Assembly: GCF_029258205.1 (NCBI RefSeq)
Contig: NZ_JARHZJ010000029.1
Coordinates: forward strand, 1-55,506
Source: Clostridium sp.
GTDB lineage: Bacteria; Bacillota; Clostridia; Clostridiales; Clostridiaceae
Reading direction: 5' to 3'
DNA length: 55,506 bases
Part shown: in pieces, positions 54,337 to 55,506 of the stretch
Layout: each line of letters starts with the position of its first letter
Numbering within the stretch: position 1 is the first letter of the stretch
Notes under the pieces: generated by a model
The model's input: the letters and a program-made list of their open reading frames with translations, nothing else
What the model was told of the DNA's origin: nothing
Databases searched by the model: none
Translations under genes and position numbers: made by a program

Positions 54337-55506
54337 TTATTTCATGATTTTTTTAACAATTATTAACTTATTTTGGAAGGGAGCATACCTAATTTTTAAA
54401 TCTAAGAATGTTTTCCTATTCATAACACCCTTTTTATTAGAAAACAAGTCAAAACTATACTTACCATGATATTTTCCCATTCCACTATTTCCAACTCCTC
54501 CAAAAGGTAAATATGAGGATGATACGTGAACTAAAGTATCATTTATTGTTACGCCACCTGATGATGTACTATTCAAAACTTTTTTAATATTATTTTTATC
54601 TTCTGAAAAATAATATAGCGCTAAAGGTTTATCTTTACTATTTACTATCCTTATTACCTCATCTAAATTTTCAAAAGTTAAAATTGGGAATATAGGCCCA
54701 AAAATCTCTCTTTCCATAACAGCATCATCCCAAGTTACATTTTTTAATATAGTTGGTTCTATTTGAAAAGTTTTTCTATTATAATTCCCTCCAAAAACTA
54801 ATTTTTCTTTATCTATGTATGAAAGCACTCTATTAAACTCTCTTTCATTAACCATTTTAGAATAGTCTTCAGATTCTAAAGGATTATGTCCAAATTGATT
54901 TCTTATTTCTTTCTCTAATTTTTTTATAAATTCTTCTTCAATATCCTTATGAACATATAAATAATCTGGTGCAACGCATGTTTGTCCTGAATTCATTAAT
55001 TTGCCCCAAACTATTCTTCGAGCTGCTAACTCTACCTTGCAATCTTTATCAATAATGCAAGGACTTTTTCCTCCAAGTTCTAAAGTTATAGGAGTTAAAT
55101 ATTGAGAAGATGCTTTCATTACTATTTTTCCTACAGCAGCACTTCCTGTAAAGAAAATATAATCAAATTTTTCTTTTAAAAGTTCTTCTACAACTTCTTT
55201 TCCTCTTTCTGGGTTAACATGAAGAACATAATTTTCATCAAATACTTTTTCTAATATTTCTTTAAGAATTTTAGATGTTTCTGGAGCTGATTCAGATGGC
55301 TTTATAACTGCGGTATTTCCTGCTGCTATTGCTCCAATTAAAGGATCCATTGTAAGCATAAAAGGATAGTTAAAAGGACCTATTATTAAGACAACTCCAT
55401 AAGGTTCTAACTGTATAAAACTTTTTGCTGGGAATTGTACTAATGGAGTTTTCACTCTTCTTTTTTTGCTCCATTTTTTTATGTTTTTAATGTGCATATT
55501 TATTTC
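54337..55506 (-). CDS. Aldehyde dehydrogenase, class 3/YwdH type (5' end outside window)
   Basis: 390 codons are visible; the frame is open to the window edge. The family is normally about 450-460 aa, so roughly the first 65 residues are missing. NAD-binding segments are IGPFNYPFMLTMDP and KPSESAPETS; FFTGSAAVGK, the catalytic Glu in LELGGKSP and the catalytic Cys in NSGQTCVAPDY follow. PFGGVGNSGMGKYHGKYSFDLFSNKK and a hydrophobic/basic tail are typical of fatty or aromatic aldehyde dehydrogenases of class 3. It oxidises aldehydes to acids with NAD(P)+. Confidence 0.9.
   Translation of the reverse strand, partial: EINMHIKNIKKWSKKRRVKTPLVQFPAKSFIQLEPYGVVLIIGPFNYPFMLTMDPLIGAIAAGNTAVIKPSESAPETSKILKEILEKVFDENYVLHVNPERGKEVVEELLKEKFDYIFFTGSAAVGKIVMKASSQYLTPITLELGGKSPCIIDKDCKVELAARRIVWGKLMNSGQTCVAPDYLYVHKDIEEEFIKKLEKEIRNQFGHNPLESEDYSKMVNEREFNRVLSYIDKEKLVFGGNYNRKTFQIEPTILKNVTWDDAVMEREIFGPIFPILTFENLDEVIRIVNSKDKPLALYYFSEDKNNIKKVLNSTSSGGVTINDTLVHVSSSYLPFGGVGNSGMGKYHGKYSFDLFSNKKGVMNRKTFLDLKIRYAPFQNKLIIVKKIMK

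Overview
The window is very AT-rich, with Gram-positive signals: strong GGAGG ribosome binding sites, CIRCE, intrinsic terminators and Rex control. It carries the clostridial butyryl-CoA operon crt-bcd-etfB-etfA-hbd and a type IV pilus cluster. Clostridium perfringens or a very close relative is the most likely host. This is inferred from gene content and order; no database search was possible.

1-24.1 kb is ordinary core chromosome. In order it holds a pilus cluster (partial pilin, pilC, pilB, pilD, a second pilin-like gene) and a repeat-rich intergenic region that may encode a small RNA. groES-groEL follows under CIRCE, then a DUF1461 membrane protein, an HNH protein, an 8-oxoguanine glycosylase, an ER-type signal peptidase and an ABC exporter. 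Next come hbd/etfA/etfB/bcd/crt with a Rex operator and rex itself, a Zn/Cd P-type ATPase with its ArsR repressor, a BusR-like regulator, a phospholipase C-like protein and a DUF3867 protein.

24.1-52.0 kb is one host gene, manC (mannose-1-phosphate guanylyltransferase), broken twice. Its three pieces lie at 52043-51779, 42562-42205 and 24611-24148. Joining them across the 8-bp direct repeats TTGCAGTT and AACATCAG restores one uninterrupted 356-codon frame. Two independent serine-recombinase elements therefore sit about 350 bp apart in the same gene.

Element A (24604-42212, 17.6 kb) resembles a staphylococcal cassette chromosome in design. It has a tandem operon of three large serine recombinases, the first needing a +1 frameshift at CCC-TGA, a complete type I restriction-modification system (hsdM, hsdS, hsdR) and a TrlF-like PHP/SMC-type ATPase. 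Its attP lies inside a gene. The start codon and first 18 codons are at the right end and the remaining 154 codons, with an HTH domain, are at the left end, so this 172-aa protein can be made as a whole only from the excised circle.

Element B (42555-51786, 9.2 kb) has one large serine recombinase and 18-bp inverted arms around its attP. It carries two winged-helix replication-like proteins near iteron-like repeats, a protein ending in an SSB-like DNDLPF tail, small regulators, a BppU-like baseplate domain protein and a protein resembling an HK97-type capsid. It also has a hairpin-rich intergenic region of about 1 kb that may encode a structured RNA of about 500 nt. It looks like a small phage satellite or integrative plasmid of a type I do not recognise.

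52.0-55.5 kb returns to core genes: the manC start, a GH1 beta-glucosidase and an aldehyde dehydrogenase cut by the window edge. I saw no rRNA, tRNA, CRISPR array or IS element.
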